Positions 34,225 through 45,141 of a stretch of DNA of 64,000 nucleotides are shown in pieces. The first letter of the stretch is position 1. Each line of letters begins with the position of its first letter. The notes below the pieces were generated by a model. That model ran no database searches and was not told where the DNA came from. It worked only from the letters and a program-made list of their open reading frames with translations. This stretch comes from Pyrus communis (Eukaryota > Streptophyta > Magnoliopsida > Rosales > Rosaceae): NCBI RefSeq assembly GCF_963583255.1, contig NC_084806.1:13294817-13358816 (forward strand), in the 5' to 3' direction. The position numbers were made by a program, and so were the translations under genes.

Positions 34225-34840
34225 GGTAAGGGCAAGTCCAAGGCAAAGGGAAAAGAAGCTCCAGTTTTTACACTTTCTAAGCACTTGATGAAGGTCATCT
34301 TAGCCAATGCAAGTGCGACACCACACACACGTGCATGGAATGATGTGGACCAAGTATTCATTCCATGTCAAGTGAATGTCGGCCATTGGATGTTGGCAGA
34401 TGTCCATTTTCTACGTCGCACGATCACGATTTATGATTCACATTCATCAAGGTTGGGGTGGACAAAAATGAAGAAACAACTTGCTCATAGGTGTTTCGTA
34501 ATACCCCAACTTCTAAAGGCGACTGGATTCCCCACTACGCGAAGTGATTTGAAGCTAATTGCCAAAACAATGGATAAACCATTTGAGATGTTGCGAATAG
34601 AATGACAGGTACGTTCCTTTTGTACTTATCTCAAACTTAATTGTAACTGTCTTAAATATCTACGGTGTTGTAACCTAGATGAGTTGTTTTCAGGTAGGGT
34701 GGACTACGAAGTTTTGTTACTCAAATTTGCTGACTACTTATCATCGAGCTTGTACACTGACCACGTACAACCTCAGAACATGCCTTTTTTTAGACTCAAG
34801 CTTGCCATTGAGTTTATCAGAAGTCGTGCATTTGTGTGAA
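34225..34840 (+). pseudogene. Ulp1 (C48) cysteine protease domain, 3' exons of the split transposon gene
   Basis: Exon 34225-34605 reads VFTLSKHLMKVILA, WNDVDQVFIPCQVNVGHWML with the catalytic His in GHW, and RRTITIYDSHSS with the catalytic Asp. An intron with ends GTACGT and TTTTCAG follows (about 34611-34693), then VDYEVLLLKFADYLSSSLYT and MPFFRLKLAIEFIRSRAF, the Ulp1 tail. The usual catalytic Cys region (DCG) reads VDY here, so the nucleophile appears lost, and a TGA precedes the donor. Ulp1 proteases normally cleave SUMO conjugates; this one is a transposon-borne relic. Confidence 0.7.
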
Positions 34841-34936
34841 TCATTATGTGGACCCCATTTATCTCAATAGTTTTATTGTTATAACCAAACAATTGGGTCA
34901 CCATTCAAATTGTAATTTGAGTACTTAGTATGTAAT

Positions 34937-35131
34937 TGTAATTTTAGTACACTTTGCCATTGCATTGTTTCAGTATTCATTATGTATTCTTACTTTTATT
35001 ACTTAGCGATTGAGGGCTTTTTCTTTCATTTGTTGCAATTAGCGTGTTAGTGTAATTTTAGTACATTTTGCAATGACATGGTTTTAGTATTGAGCATCTA
35101 ATCTTTATTTTATTACTTGGCAATCAATGGC
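34937..35131. repeat. About 80-bp degenerate direct duplication
   Basis: TAATTTTAGTACACTTTGCC ... ATTACTTAGCGATTGAGGGC and TAATTTTAGTACATTTTGCA ... ATTACTTGGCAATCAATGGC, spaced about 114 bp, downstream of the Ulp1 fragment. Confidence 0.7.
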
Positions 35132-35415
35132 CTTGTGTTGGCATTTCTACTTCTAAGGTTTCCTGATGTAGCAAGCTGTGTGCATGTCTTGTTGATGGCA
35201 TGTGCATACATGTCATCTGCATGACTTGAACATGAAATGCCTAGTACTAGTTTTTGTATTGTATGTAAAAAAGCAACATTGGAAATGATAGTGGAATTCC
35301 ATTAATGTACATAGATAACATTGAACTAATTAAACATTAAGGTCATTTTTATGACAAACCACATGCGGAATGTCAAAATAAAACAAAATTTAAAGGACCC
35401 ACAAAAGAGTTCACA

Positions 35416-35760
35416 TTATCCCTGGCGAGTAGCCCCAATTGCAAGTGCCTTGTAATAGTCAACGGTCGCCCATTTACCTTTCACATCCACTTTCATTGCT
35501 TAGCAGCGAAATATCTCAAACCCCTCATTGAATCCTGACTAAAAGCTTTGTTTGTATTGCTCAGCCAACGCATGATTATAAGCTTAGGGTAACATGAACT
35601 TCTCGATCTCTTTTACCATTAACATCTCAAGTGGTCGACGAGCCCTTTTCAATTTTCTCTTCAAGGATGCGATGTTCTTTGCATGATCTTTCTCGTGTTG
35701 AGTAATCTTCTCTGCAGTTGTTTCAAGCTCATACGGTTTGAATGAACCTATGTCTTCCAT
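35416..35760 (-). pseudogene. Transposon-type ORF with coiled coil, broken by in-frame stops
   Basis: On the minus strand MEDIGSFKPYELETTAEKIT, then EKDHAKNIASLKRKLKRARR (strongly coiled-coil-like), AYNHALAEQYKQSF, SGFNEGFEIF and KVDVKGKWATVDYYKALAIG. One frame spans 115 codons with three internal stops (TAA, TAG, TAA) and no frameshift. I do not recognise a function. Its place beside the Ulp1 fragment and its composition suggest a transposon-encoded accessory ORF. Confidence 0.5.
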
Positions 35761-36478
35761 TCAGGGGGAGGTAGAAGGTGAGCATGAGTGGGTACGGCAA
35801 GAAGAAGATTTCTAAGGGAGGTGCGAGGGGAGTAAGGGCAAGAATGGGAAGATGAAGGTTTCATTGCTTAATTGTGATATGGATTCTTCATTAGAGGGAT
35901 GCGAGTATAGAGTGTTTTGTGTTTCCGTTTATACACACAAAATCACCAAAATCAAAGGACAACTAAATTCAAAATTGGGCCTTAAATTTTGGCAGTGGTT
36001 TGAATTTTCCTTTTGGAAAAATTATGAAAATTTGGTATTTGTAATTTTCGTCCACATGCTATGCATTTTCCATGCGTAGTACATACAAGTTTTCCATGCA
36101 TGTAGTATGCACATCGTATGCATGCATATTGGATGCACATAATATGTACAGATTGTCCATGTAGAATTTCTTATAATTTCTTTAGTTTTTTAGTTTTTGT
36201 CAAAACTTTCTTAAGCTCTTTTAAGGACAACTGAAAGCATGGTACACTAAATGACAAAAAAAAAAGTGGAAGTTGTCATTAATCCCATCTCATTACAATG
36301 AGTGGCAATACATATACATTAAAGTGATCAAAAGTATTATCTTGATGCGCCAATGTCCCAATTTTACAAAAAGAACAGTGGTGCAACAAGTTAAGAAGGA
36401 ATCTGTAAGTTTTAACTTTGGAAGACTACACAAAAAAGGGACCTTTACAGTTTACAAAAAAGGGTGGCCAAGCCAGGC

Positions 36479-36660
36479 CTAGAACAAATGCCTACGACTG
36501 AGGTTGCACTTAACGGTCACGTCTACATCAAACCAATCCTTGTTAGTCTGGGCGTCGTTATGAAGATTGGCGTACGTCCCGAACAACTTAACTTCTCCCT
36601 TGTATGCCTTCTTCTTTTTCATCTCTAGCTCCTCAAGTGTGGAGGTTGATTATGTGATAA
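36479..36660 (-). pseudogene. Short transposon-type ORF fragment
   Basis: The minus strand reads LEELEMKKKKAYKGEVKLFG then HNDAQTNKDWFDVDVTVKCN before a TAG stop. It is coding-like, but no family is recognised. It could be another exon of the unit at 35416-35760. Confidence 0.35.
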
Positions 36661-36711
36661 AGTTTGCAATATGTTGGGGTGTGTGTGTACGCCTATGTGG
36701 AGTTAGTAATT

Positions 36712-38061
36712 ATAACACCCTCCCCCTCCCCAAAATAATTTCGGAAGCAAAACACAGTGATAGGGCAAAAATAAATTTATGGTTAATTACAACTCTATTA
36801 ACCACAATAAATTTCCTTACTTGACAATTATTCAAAAAAATTTATTTCAGTTACTTATGGCTACATCTAACCTCTTTGTTAGACTGCCTACATACCCCCA
36901 AGCGGGATCAAGCCATTCATACTTCACCATCATATTTAAACCGTTTATCACTTAAATATTCAAGTGGCAGACGTTTATGATACTAGATTCAAACAATCAA
37001 ATCATATCAAATATGAAATCAGAATATCGAATTTAACTTAAAAAGGCAAAGTCGGAACACGAGCCACGTGCCGTCATAGGCGGTGGTTTCCAGCGAACGG
37101 AAACCAAAATTTCTGACCAACTCTAAACATTACCAAATTTCATAGGATTGTAGAACACACCATAGGGAATAATTTTCATACCTGGGCCAAAGTCCAATTC
37201 AGTCAGAAAAACGCCTGAAACTACTGCGATCCACCGGAACCCTTAAATGGGTATTATTTGAATCGCTGCAAAATTGAACTTCGACGCCTCGAAGAATGCA
37301 TGGGTCTTGTTCCTGAGGTTGAGATGAGTCTATTAGTGGTGGTGCTAGATGAAATTAACTTAAGGAATGGCGGATCACCGCTAAAGAGCCATCGCACCCA
37401 CCGATGTTGTTCTTCGTGAAAACGAGGCCAAAACGTCTCAGTTTTCTACTGAAATGGGAGAGTGGAGGTAGGTGTGGAGTGGGAAAGTGGTGGCTAAGTG
37501 GAATTCATTGCAAAAATGACGAAAATCACCGAAAATATTACCGGGTCAAAATCGGGTCGTCAGGTCGAGGGGTCTGGGATCGAGTCTGTTGGTCTCTCTC
37601 CTATTTCCTTCTCTCCTCTTCCCCTAGTTACAGCCACACATGTGGCTTTTCTACCCCAGATGACTACTCCAGCAAAGCTGGAGCCTTCTAGATTAATGGT
37701 CAAATAACCATTTTACCCTTGTCTTTAGTCGTTCATAACTCCTTTGTTAAAATACGGTTTCGCCAACAGTTTTCGCCTACACATTCGTGGGATTGAGTTT
37801 TATCCAAATATTCCAAGAAATACGGCGAAACATATAAGAATAAAGTACGTCCTCGTATAATTCTTTTTGGCCAACTAGGGCCATTTACGTCTTTTTAACT
37901 TATTGAAAAAAAATATACTCTGTGAATATAAATGTGTTGTAACCACGAATACTACACAAAATACTTAATTTAATAATAAAATCCAAGAAAGGGATTTCAC
38001 ATTTCCCTTCATTTGAATTTTATCACTAAATCATATATCTAAAAATAAACATGGTATTACA
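36712..38061 (-). mobile_element. LTR-retrotransposon LTR relic, minus orientation
   Basis: No real gene. On the minus strand it begins TGTAATACCATG at 38061 and contains words shared with the region at 61860-64000: TTTGTTAGACTGCCTACATA versus TTAGATTGCTTACGTACC, GGATCAAGCCATTCATA versus GGATCTAGCCATTCATA, and TTTTCATACCTGGG versus ATTCATACCTGTG. These are two copies of one LTR family. Ends are approximate and no PBS or purine tract adjoins. The 95-codon frame at 37404-37691 is incidental. Confidence 0.5.
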
Positions 38062-38309
38062 GTAATGTGAAATGTTGTCGTTTAATAGGTGAACAAAGAC
38101 ATGATTGCCTATCAAAAAGGCAAAAAATTGGTACCAACAAATTATTCTGGTTCCCTAGACAAATGATGGATACATGTCAATAGAAAATACATTGGTGGGA
38201 TACATTCCCTAATTTTTTAAAGAAAAAAAATGCATGATAAAGATCAATTTATTATACGCTTTGGGATTCTCTTCAAGAATTGGCGCCAAATGGGATGATA
38301 CTTACTCCA
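38062..38309. other. AT-rich DNA between LTR relic and gag
   Basis: No coding sequence; marks the 3' truncation of the gag element. TTGGCGCCAA near 38279 is palindromic. Confidence 0.4.
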
Positions 38310-40505
38310 TTATTTTAAGGTTTTTTTTATTGGAAAATGCACCATCCTCATAGACAACGCCATATATAGGCCAGTATCAGAATTGTAATTGTACCAGCGT
38401 TGATCCGATGTCTTGGGTGGTTTGAAAGTTTTTCGATCGGCTGGTGAGCCCGAACTGCTGGTATTGCGGGAGTAATAATCCTCGTTATAGAAAGGTACGC
38501 CGAAGTCAAGACGCCGCCTGACCGGGGCCTGGTCTTTTGGCCGTACCTGTGGGCCAAGTCTATCAAACACTTGGCGTTATAGACCGTTACCAAGTCCTCT
38601 TGGTGATGTTGTAGGGGTCGTGGATGGTGTCGAAGATGTCTTCTTCCTAGGTTCGACTGGTGTTTTACAATGGTCGCATAAAACCCTTGATTCATGAGTT
38701 TCGTCGGAACTCAACCCCGTCAGAAGCTCATCGATGGGTGGCCCCGAGCGTTCCGTAGGTGGTGCATTTGAAAATAAATCAATCTTTAGTCTTGTTTGAC
38801 CATTCCGTTTACGGATATGCTGCACCGGGACGTATTTGGCCTTCCCTTTGTTTTTAGGAAGATGAGCATCCACCATACCAATTGTTGTTGAAGGGAAGGG
38901 ATTGACGTCGACCGCCATCTGCTTTTCAGGGAATTTCAACTTTCCTTTGTCGATCCAACTTTGAATTGTGTCTCGGAATACGACACAATTATTGGTTGCA
39001 TGCTTATTAGAATTATGATACTTGCAATATATCTTGCCCTTCAATTCATCGGCCTTAGGGATAGTATGCCCCGGCCGAAGCTTGGTGACTTTTGCTGCCA
39101 ATAATTGATCGAAAATTGCATCGGCTTTGGTGATATCGAAAGTGTATACTTTCGATGATTTACTCATCTCCTCGGCGGCTGAACGGGTCTTGGTGTCTTT
39201 GGAACTCACTTGAGCTAAAGCCTTGTAGACGTAAGGTTTATCTATTACTATCTCGGCCGCATCCACACTAGCATACTGAGGGTCCTCGCTTTCGGCCAAT
39301 GCATAGCTAAACGTGGGATTCTTATACAACGTCCCCTGGGATGGTGACTTCGATATTTTTTCTTCTCGGAGCAGATAATCATACTGTTCAACGTGTTGAG
39401 CAAGTTCGTGCATATCTCGAATATTTGCCCCCAGAAACTTCTTTTTGTATTCCACGTCCAATCCGTTGAGGGCGATCCTGACGAATTCCACTTCGGGGAG
39501 AGGTACACGGCTCCAATTCCTGGGCAACTTAAACCTTGTTAGGTATTCCATTGGAGATTCGTCGGACGCTTGAGCCATCCTGGCCAACGATGATACGGAC
39601 ATTTCCATCCCTGGCTGATAGAATTGTTCATGGAACTTCTCGACTAACTCTTCCCAACTCTACACGGAGTTGGGTGGAAGATTAATGTACCAAGCGAAAG
39701 CTAAGCCTGTTAGTGAAAAATTAAACAGCCGTAATTTATAGAAGTCGCTATTGACGTCTCCACACTGCACTGTGAACCGAGCCACATATTCTAATGAAGA
39801 TAAAGACGATTCCCCGGCGAAGAGACTGAAATCAGGGATCTTAAAACCTCGCGGGTATTCAAACCTTTCTACATAAGCCGGGTATGGATGGATGAATTTT
39901 GGAAACTTCGGCCCCTTCTTTAGGGCCAAGTCAATCATTCTCTGGACTTCGGTCATGTTTACGGAGGTGGCTTCTTCTCCCTGGCTTGGTCCCTCGGATC
40001 TATTGCCCGGTCCACCTCTTTTATCTAAGGTGATTGGTTGTGGCCGGGCGGACCCTTTCTCGGCTTGTATTGGAACATTCGTAGAAAGCTGCTAAGGCTA
40101 GCCGACCTGGCCATCTTCGAAGGCTTTACTAACCAACAGTTTAAGCATCCTGGTCTGTGTGTCGTTGTTACTTCGTATTGCATCCAGTAAATCATTCATC
40201 TTTTGACCAATCGATTGCTCGACCTGTCGATACTGTTCATCAAGTCGTCTCCGAAGAAACGACCTAGTTGGTGGATCAGAACCCTCCCCACCATCATCGT
40301 CGCAATCTTCCACTATTCCTTCAACGAACATGCCTGCTGTTTGGTTAGGGACTTCTGAGTTGCGAGGTTGTCCGCCGAGATAGATTTCATTCTCTCGGCG
40401 TGTCGCGCTTGTGGTCTCGGGCTGCGCAATAATGATCAGATTTTTTGCAGGGTGCAAATCCTGCCCAAGGCCTTGCACTGGTAAGTCAGCTGTTGACTTT
40501 CCCAT
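38310..40505 (-). pseudogene. Ty3/gypsy gag, single frame with four internal stops
   Basis: From ATG at 40505 one minus-strand frame runs 732 codons, interrupted only by TAG at 40098-40100, 40092-40094 and 39660-39662 and TAA at 38577-38579. The capsid-like Retrotrans_gag region spans about residues 190-380 (RFEYPRGFKIPDFSLF, LTGLAFAWYINLPP, ARMAQASDESPMEYLTRFK, VRIALNGLDVEYKKKF). A CHCC-like knuckle YCKYHNSNKHATNNC lies near residue 493. The last part (FDRLGPQVRPKDQAPVRRRL) lies past the final stop. No protease, RT or 3' LTR follows, so the element is truncated. Its 5' LTR is at 40591-41701. Confidence 0.85.
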
Positions 40506-41159
40506 GATTGTTTTTTTTTTTTACAGACCATGTCTCAATGGTCATGAACTCCGAAGGTTTAGCACAATGGTTCCATCGGGCGTGCCAAAATGTTGACTCT
40601 AAAAATTACAAAACCTACGTGGCGCGCAGGCCAAGTAACTAATAAGCTAACTACGTCATTCGGTTGAATGCGGGGCGTGCCAACTCGTCGGTCGAGCTCG
40701 ACCGAGGAGTAAAATTCGTTAATGTCACATTGAGCGCGTTGTTGACTTCTTTATCCTGCGACTGCGACCGAGGAAGGAACACTCTCGATCTCTGGGTTCT
40801 AGAGCCTGAAGACAAGGCTACTAATTCTGCGAAGTTCACAAATCGTCGAAGCCCGATTCGGTCATTGTGATTATATTCGTAAGAGTATAAGCACGTCGAA
40901 TCGAGACCAAACTATATGGACACAGGTACTCAAATGTGATATATGTCTTGATGGTGAATGTAGTTCGGCCGTCGGAATGCCAAACTTTGAAACTCACTTG
41001 TGAGTATCCAATCATAAAATCACTTGGCGTCCAGTACGCCGAGTAACGCAATTCGTAACATCTGGCTACGCCGAGAAGGCTAGCAAGGTGACCTCTACCA
41101 ATAAGGGTTCGAAAACCCTTCTCGGCCGAGACATAGATAGGTAACCGGTCGGCCTCGAC

Positions 41160-41287
41160 GCAGTGCTGTTTATCCAAACTGAAGGTGCTTCTCGGTCGGC
41201 TGATTCTGCGGCAACAGTGCTGTTTATCCAAACTGAAGGTGTTCGCCGGGTGCCTCCACAGTGCTGTTTATCCAAACTGAAGGTGTG
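41160..41287. repeat. Three spaced 28-bp direct repeats inside the LTR
   Basis: CAGTGCTGTTTATCCAAACT plus GAAGGTGY occurs at about 41160, 41215 and 41259, spaced 55 and 44 bp. They lie upstream of nothing but gag, on the transcribed side of the LTR TATA box. Confidence 0.85.
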
Positions 41288-41390
41288 TCAGCAGAAAAAG
41301 AAAAGGAAAAATCTCAAGGTATTTGAGAGGTTTTGCGCAGGGCAATTGTATGCTGAATTGAAGGTCCTTTTTTGTTGCACGATTTCTTGT

Positions 41391-41397
41391 ATTTATA
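41391..41397 (-). promoter_or_regulatory. TATA box of the gypsy LTR
   Basis: TATAAAT on the minus strand in the context GGTACTATAAATACAAG, correctly oriented for transcription towards gag. Confidence 0.55.
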
Positions 41398-41707
41398 GTA
41401 CCCCATTCCTTGAGACCGAATTGCATCCTTATCTGGATTGGGAGTCCTTGTCCCGTTCCAACTTTACTTCGAACAAACCTACTCCCACTATGACTTTGAA
41501 CTTTCCCCTCTTCTGAGGATTTATTCTTTGCCGGCCGGGAATCCTGGTCGCACCAGGACTTCCTCGACCCTTTCTGTTTATCTGGACTACTTCTTAGGAT
41601 AGGACTTCGACCGACCCTGCCAACTGGCACGGGATTTATCACTCGGCCCATAGCATTTGACACAGCCTTGGGCCGAGCACAACCTGCTACTCGGTCCAAC
41701 AATATTA

Positions 41708-42199
41708 TTTTTGCTCAATAGAATAAAGCGGGGTCCAAGATTCTATCACTCCATATTCCTTCATAATCCAAACGTCATGTCTAAAGACTCTACACCAATC
41801 ATTTTACAGATATACATAGACAGCCAACCCAAACATCCATTTCTATTATTACAGAATTGTCATCCTCGTCCACCGGGGTCTCAAACTTCTGATACTTCCA
41901 ACGGATGTACAATCTTGACGGCTGACCCCAACATCTCATTGTCGCCCAAAGGCAAGTAAACGAGACCAAATCAGATGAGTGAAGTAAAATGGTGCGAGTG
42001 GAGATGGTTAGGATGAAGTGTTGGTGGTGAGATTTGAAGAAGCTTTTTGGATGGAGCGTTGGTGGTGTGATTTGAAAAAGCTTTGGTCGCCCATAAAAGC
42101 ACTCCACGCTTTGGAAGCATACATGCTTCGAATCAAATCTTCCGGCGGAAGCCGCAAAAGAACGTTGACGACCAGCTGCGTTGGGAAACTTGACTTTGT
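41708..42199 (-). pseudogene. F-box gene relic, start codon lost and centre deleted
   Basis: The F-box region SSFPTQLVVNVLLRLPPEDL, then AWSAFMGDQSFFKSHHQRSI, matches the copy at 45142-46253. Aligned with that copy, the start codon is changed from ATG to AAG (42194-42196). A short duplication of the KSFFKSHHQ segment shifts the frame. About 170 codons of the associated domain are missing: it jumps to a CLCISV segment and the late DVWIMKEYGV block (frame changed). The gypsy LTR begins directly beyond 41708, so the 3' end is cut off. Same strand as its likely tandem partner 3 kb away. Confidence 0.8.
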
Positions 42200-42229
42200 T
42201 AGTGCATTACGCATCTGAATTTTAATTGT

Positions 42230-43790
42230 TGTAAAACATTACTGATGAGTCAATATTGTATTATATATTTTACCCTTTTCTTAGTATTAATTTGGTAATA
42301 TTTTGGTAGAATTTTGATACATTGCTTTATATTTTCAATATAGGACATTTGACTTCCTCTAAGAAAAACATGATCAAACGGACGAATTTTGGAGCGATTC
42401 AAATTGGAGGACATTTGTGTGTCTCTTGTCTTATTTGTATCAAAATTTGGGATTTTTCTACCGAGCAGTTATTTTCTGGTGATTAAATAAAGAAGCAGTG
42501 CGCGTTGCTGAAAAGCGACATTTCTGGGTTTGACTTGCGTTTTTTGAGCCCAAGATGACCTCATATGGGTTCGTGGCCTTCTGGAGAAGTGTTCAGAATA
42601 GTTCAAACTTTAAATCCAGCTACTTTGGTTCAGTTTTGGAGTTGATTTGGATCCAAAACGTGGCTGTGTAGATTTCTAGGCGAATTTACCAAGTTAATTT
42701 AGGATTATGTTTCCAATTTTATTTCAAGTTTTTAGGTTTCCTAGTTTTATTCCAAGACCTTGGACTAGGAGGATTTGAAGGAGAGTTGTATAAATAAGCC
42801 TTTGGCAAACCTAGTTTGGGGTTGGACGTATGCAACTTTTGAGAGAATAGTTTGGCTAAAGCTTTAGAGATTTCAAGACTTACACTTCAGCTGTTTTCAT
42901 CCTTTTTCTAATTTAATACAATTATGTTGATTTTATTTATGAATATGCATAACTAAGCAAATGAATATGCATAACTAATCCCTTTTGCTAGGGTGAGGCC
43001 ATGATCCTTAGCAAGAATATGTAGTCCCTTTTTAATTTTCTTATGAATTTATGCATGCAAGTTTTGGATTGTTAATCACTGTGTTTTAAACTATCTATTT
43101 GTCTTAGTGATTCGCGACCATTAGGATATTTAGAAAAGTAATTTGATGCAATTTTAGCGGAGAGCTGTCCCTAAAATTGACTTAGGCTTCTTGTGGTTAA
43201 CATGTGTAACTACTTAGGATGGATGACACGTCTTAGGAGTTATATGGTTTTTCAAAAGGTCTTCACAAAACTTAATGAGTCTTGCATGTTCACATTCGAT
43301 CTGGATGTCACGGACGGGTTGCATGTTAGATATATGTTCTATATTGGGGGTTCCAAGTAGGGCATACTTTAGGAAAACCTAACCTTCAAAATATGTATGT
43401 GTAATTCATAAGAAATTAGAAGAACTACGTAGGATCGTTAGGGTGACGGCGGAACCGTAGTGCTTTTCCAAAGTTGTTTCTAAAAATCTTTTCTCTTTGA
43501 TTTGTTTCCTTTTTAATTGGTCGTTAGTTGTTTTCTTTAAATTACTTTTATTAAAATTCGTTTTTAATACTTTTAAATTCAAAATCAACATTTTCCAATT
43601 TTGACTTTCAGATAATTAATTAGGATTAGGGTTTTTCATAAATTGTTTTAAATAATCCCAGTAGAAAACGACCTTAATTGAGCCGTTTATACTACAACAA
43701 TCTTGTTCTCTTGCAAGTATTTTTAAGTGTTTTTATCCTTACTTTTGCATGTGGTAAAACTCCTATCAATTACCTACAAAGACTAGTTAT
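42230..43790 (+). mobile_element. Probable LTR of a gypsy (Tat/Athila/Ogre-like) element, no coding part
   Basis: No gene. A TATAAATAAG motif lies at about 42788 with a leader after it. The right end has GTTTATACTACAACA, TTCTCTTGCAAGTATTTTTA and finally CTCCTATCAATT, resembling LTR ends next to Tat/Athila-type primer sites. A 22-bp direct duplication (ATGAATATGCATAACTA) is at 42939-42977. No primer site or second LTR was found, so the assignment is tentative. Confidence 0.35.
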
Positions 43791-43792
43791 TT

Positions 43793-43850
43793 TTCATCAA
43801 GCGGAGGAAGACGTACAGTTCAAGTTAAAGTCGTGATGGCAATGCTGGAG
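43793..43850 (+). other. Short segment resembling LFR exon 6 with its splice acceptor
   Basis: ATCAAGCGGAGGAAGACGTA continuing CAGTTCAAG matches 48962-48990 (ATCAAACAGAGGAAAACGTG continuing CAGTTCAAG): 25 of 30 bases with only transition differences, followed by ATGG..ATGCTGG in both. It could be a gene scrap; chance is not excluded. Confidence 0.25.
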
Positions 43851-45141
43851 AAAGACATCATAGGTTTTCTAGTATTTTCTAAGGCTTCCTATAATTCTAT
43901 AAACCGGATTTTAAACCGTTAGATACTTGGTTGGATACCTCGTTAAGGATCGAAAATTAGTTTGATAAACGCAGGAAAAGATTAACAAAGAAAAGAGTAG
44001 CCTAGTTGTTGAAAGGGTCATTGCATTTTATTCCGAGGCTGTATAAGAGGAATCCGAGCAATCTTTTAATTTGGAATTTCTTCAACCTTCTCATTTGGAA
44101 CTTCTAAACTGTCTATTTTCTAGGTTACTTTTTATTTTAACACCGAAATTATGAAAATGTGAGTTGAACAATTAAACGATTTTTAATTTGGTTATTTTTT
44201 TTTCAAAATTGATCACAAAAGGGTGGTCCGGAAATGAGGTCTAAACGATTTATCAAATGCAACATAGTTGAAACATTATCCGCCATTGCTGAGTGCAAAC
44301 ACCTAGTCCTCTCCTATGTCTACGCAGTACTCTCCTTAAATATCGTGGGTTACAAAACAACAATCAGATTAATGGAGATGAAGATAGAAGGATAGGTAAG
44401 TGTGTCACATCAGTACAGTAACAGAAAAATTTGACAGAAAACTAACGGAAAAACCAAATGATTTGCAAGACACATTGTCAGGGACCAAATTGATGGATTT
44501 TTTATTTCCGGAACCATTTTGATTGAAAGGTCTAATTTCCGGGACCAACCATGATAAAAACCCAAAAGAAAAGTATCCATTACAGAGATAATAAGCCTAG
44601 TCTAAAAGGTGACTAATTAAGTTCACATACTTGTAATTGCACAACCAAATTCACCTTACGCCAACAATTACTGATGCAACATGATGCATGCCAAACAAAG
44701 ATAGCTCCTGATGCAACATGATGCATGCCAAACATGTATATCAATTGAAGCCAAGTTGAAACAACATTTTCCATTTACTAGTGCAATGATCAACCCTACA
44801 CCAGAGGACTAGCTACACATAGAAGAAAGACTAGAACTACCTATATATAGCTGAATCATAACGATATAACTTGAAAACAAACCTGCAAACGGACACACCA
44901 ACTAAAAGTGTTACCATAAAGAGAAAAATACTAATTGCAGCGTTCACAAGAAGCATTGTCTAAAGGAAGATGCATAAGTTGGCATACTTGTAAGTTTGTA
45001 ATTGCACCTGAAAATTCACCCTTGCCGCTCAATTAACTGCTATCCTCCCTAGTTTTGATCATATTCTGTTGCATTGACTACCACATCAAGAGCCTAAACT
45101 CTCCTCAAATATTTCCTCTTCTTAGAGGTAGAGCCAACTTG
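43851..45141. other. Intergenic DNA with a 27-bp duplication
   Basis: No gene. Two perfect copies of CTGATGCAACATGATGCATG plus CCAAACA at 44671-44697 and 44708-44734. Confidence 0.5.

Larger units (their letters stand above)
40591..41701 (-). repeat. 5' LTR of the minus-strand gypsy gag element (1,111 bp)
   Basis: Ends TGTTGACTCT and CGGTCCAACA on the plus strand, i.e. TGTTG...CAACA. The gag start is only 85 bp beyond the LTR, and a primer-site-like TTTTGGCACGCCCGATGG (minus strand, about 40574-40591) lies between. It contains three 28-bp direct repeats and a TATA box. Its upstream end lies directly against the F-box pseudogene at 41708. Confidence 0.8.

Noticed and set aside
37404..37707. 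95- and 69-codon frames
   Set aside because: Inside an LTR relic, with no conservation in the related LTR at 61.9-64 kb.
41160..41287. CRISPR-like spaced repeats
   Set aside because: Only three units inside a plant LTR, with unequal spacers and no cas genes.
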